From: Yoonia sp. G8-12
GTDB lineage: Bacteria > Pseudomonadota > Alphaproteobacteria > Rhodobacterales > Rhodobacteraceae
NCBI RefSeq assembly: GCF_038443675.1
Contig: NZ_CP151762.1
Span: forward strand, 1,922,001 to 1,986,000
Reading direction: 5' to 3'
DNA: 64,000 nt
This document shows positions 63,228 to 64,000 of the stretch, in pieces; the first letter of the stretch is position 1, and every line of letters begins with the position of its first letter. The position numbers and the translations under genes were made by a program. Under the pieces are notes generated by a model. It was not told where the DNA came from and ran no database searches. It was given only the letters and a program-made list of their open reading frames with translations.

Positions 63228-63836
63228 CTAACCGCGTACCGCCGCCACATGCGCTATGGCAGCTGCAATCGCCTGATCTGCCGTCAAATCCGACGTATCC
63301 AGCAGAATCGCATCATCCGCAGGCACCAAAGGGGCTGCCGCGCGGTTCTGATCGCGCGCGTCACGCTCTTTGACGTCGGCGAGCACGGTGTCGTAGGTGG
63401 TCTCGGTCCCTTTGCCTACCAACTCCTGCAACCGCCGCTCGGCGCGGCATTCGGGGCTGGCAGTGACAAAAAGCTTCACATCCGCATCCGGACAAATCAC
63501 CGTGCCAATATCACGCCCATCCAACACAGCGCCATTCGCGCGCGCGGCAAAGGCGCGCTGAAACGCCACAAGCGCCTCACGGACCGCGGGAACGACAGCC
63601 ACCTCACTGGCAGCTTGAGCAACCGCAGAGGTACGCAGGTCGTCATTTTCCAGATCGACCGGATCAAGCGCGCGGGCCGCCACAATCGGTGCCTCTCCCG
63701 CAATCACCTTTGCCCCAACGGCGCGGTACAAAAGCCCGGTATCGAGATGGGCAAACCCGAAATGGGCCGCGACCGCCTTTGATATCGTCCCCTTGCCAGC
63801 AGCAGCAGGGCCATCAATGGCGACGACAAAGCTCAT
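63228..63836 (-). CDS. cmk: Cytidylate kinase
   Basis: A 202-residue P-loop kinase: VVAIDGPAAAGKGTISKAVA, FGFAHLDTGLLYRAVG, and NGAVLDGRDIGTVICPDADVK. Phosphorylates CMP and dCMP with ATP. Its ATG overlaps the aroA stop (GCATGAGC), so the two are coupled. Standard alphaproteobacterial order aroA-cmk-rpsA. Confidence 0.96.
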   Translation of the reverse strand: MSFVVAIDGPAAAGKGTISKAVAAHFGFAHLDTGLLYRAVGAKVIAGEAPIVAARALDPVDLENDDLRTSAVAQAASEVAVVPAVREALVAFQRAFAARANGAVLDGRDIGTVICPDADVKLFVTASPECRAERRLQELVGKGTETTYDTVLADVKERDARDQNRAAAPLVPADDAILLDTSDLTADQAIAAAIAHVAAVRG

Positions 63837-64000
63837 GCCTCGGTCCGTACGATTTGCGCGCCCAAAGCGCCCATCAGGTCCTCGAAAATCGGAAAGGATG
63901 TTGCAATCGGACTACCATCATCCACGCTCATCGGTTTTTTGGTGGCCATGCCCATGACCATAAAGGCCATGGCGATGCGGTGGTCCAATTGGCTCGCCGC
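63833..64000 (-). CDS. aroA: 3-phosphoshikimate 1-carboxyvinyltransferase (EPSP synthase), C-terminal end
   Basis: The last 55 codons are inside the window: QLDHRIAMAFMVMGMATKKP, VDDGSPIATSFPIFEDLM and GALGAQIVRTEA before the stop. These are the C-terminal EPSP synthase motifs. The 5' part lies beyond position 64000. Catalyses transfer of enolpyruvate to shikimate 3-phosphate. Confidence 0.95.
   Translation of the reverse strand, partial: AASQLDHRIAMAFMVMGMATKKPMSVDDGSPIATSFPIFEDLMGALGAQIVRTEA

Overview
The window looks like a chromosomal segment of a marine Rhodobacteraceae (roseobacter-type alphaproteobacterium). Support comes from alphaproteobacterial gene order at the right end (aroA-cmk-rpsA-ihfB-lapA-like-trpF-trpB), a DUF1127 gene, DUF983, DUF3572 next to pleD, rplY near pth, a type-A RNase P RNA, and catabolic genes for carnitine and methylated amines. 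No phage, insertion sequence, CRISPR array, tRNA or rRNA gene was recognised. The one clearly unusual stretch is an AT-richer, gene-poor block at about 41.45-42.42 kb.

Layout. 0-10 kb: end of a quinone oxidoreductase, LysR, DUF1127, Bax inhibitor-1, MAPEG, rpmG, a methyltransferase, rnpB, a murein amidase, an Excalibur lipoprotein, gatCA, a ceramidase-like protein, a UPF0173 hydrolase, tadA. 10-19 kb: rluB, then a tight plus-strand run (small membrane protein, XpaC, TelA, DUF2927 lipoprotein, SPFH-GYF2, two b561-like proteins, zinc-ribbon membrane protein, sugar kinase, dtd). 19-28 kb: CAP protein, HAD phosphatase, a reductive dehalogenase fused to its own reductase, DUF3572/pleD, and an EF-hand/ECF sigma/membrane protein/metal-sensor operon. 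28-35 kb: NUDIX, DMT exporter, L-carnitine-to-glycine-betaine operon, aldo/keto reductase, MFS. 35-42 kb: metG and a partial nonulosonate (sialic-acid-like) locus containing a tyrosine phosphatase. 42-50 kb: radical-SAM/TIGR03915 DNA-repair pair, ychF, trpA, lldD with a large operator-like inverted repeat, two related small secreted proteins, MFS. 50-57 kb: rplY and pth separated by divergent dimethylglycine-dehydrogenase-like and MttB-like genes, then DUF2332 and DUF2237. 57-64 kb: membrane LuxR protein, a poly-aspartate protein, trpB-trpF-lapA-like, ihfB, rpsA, cmk, aroA end.

How the genes work together: L-carnitine is oxidised and cleaved to betainyl-CoA and then glycine betaine (29.7-32.9 kb). 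A dimethylglycine/sarcosine-type oxidase and an MttB homologue 20 kb away could act on methylated amines further along, but that link is inference. The XpaC-TelA-SPFH run looks like an envelope or stress module with no assigned biochemistry.

Data-quality warning: eight otherwise normal genes (amidase, rluB, CAP, HAD, rdhA, tyrosine phosphatase, neuB-like, DUF2332) are each broken by one frame change at or beside a G/C homopolymer of 4-6 bases. In seven cases adding a single C or G restores a full-length protein. This pattern fits homopolymer miscounting better than eight independent mutations, so these genes are reported as single frameshifted CDSs.
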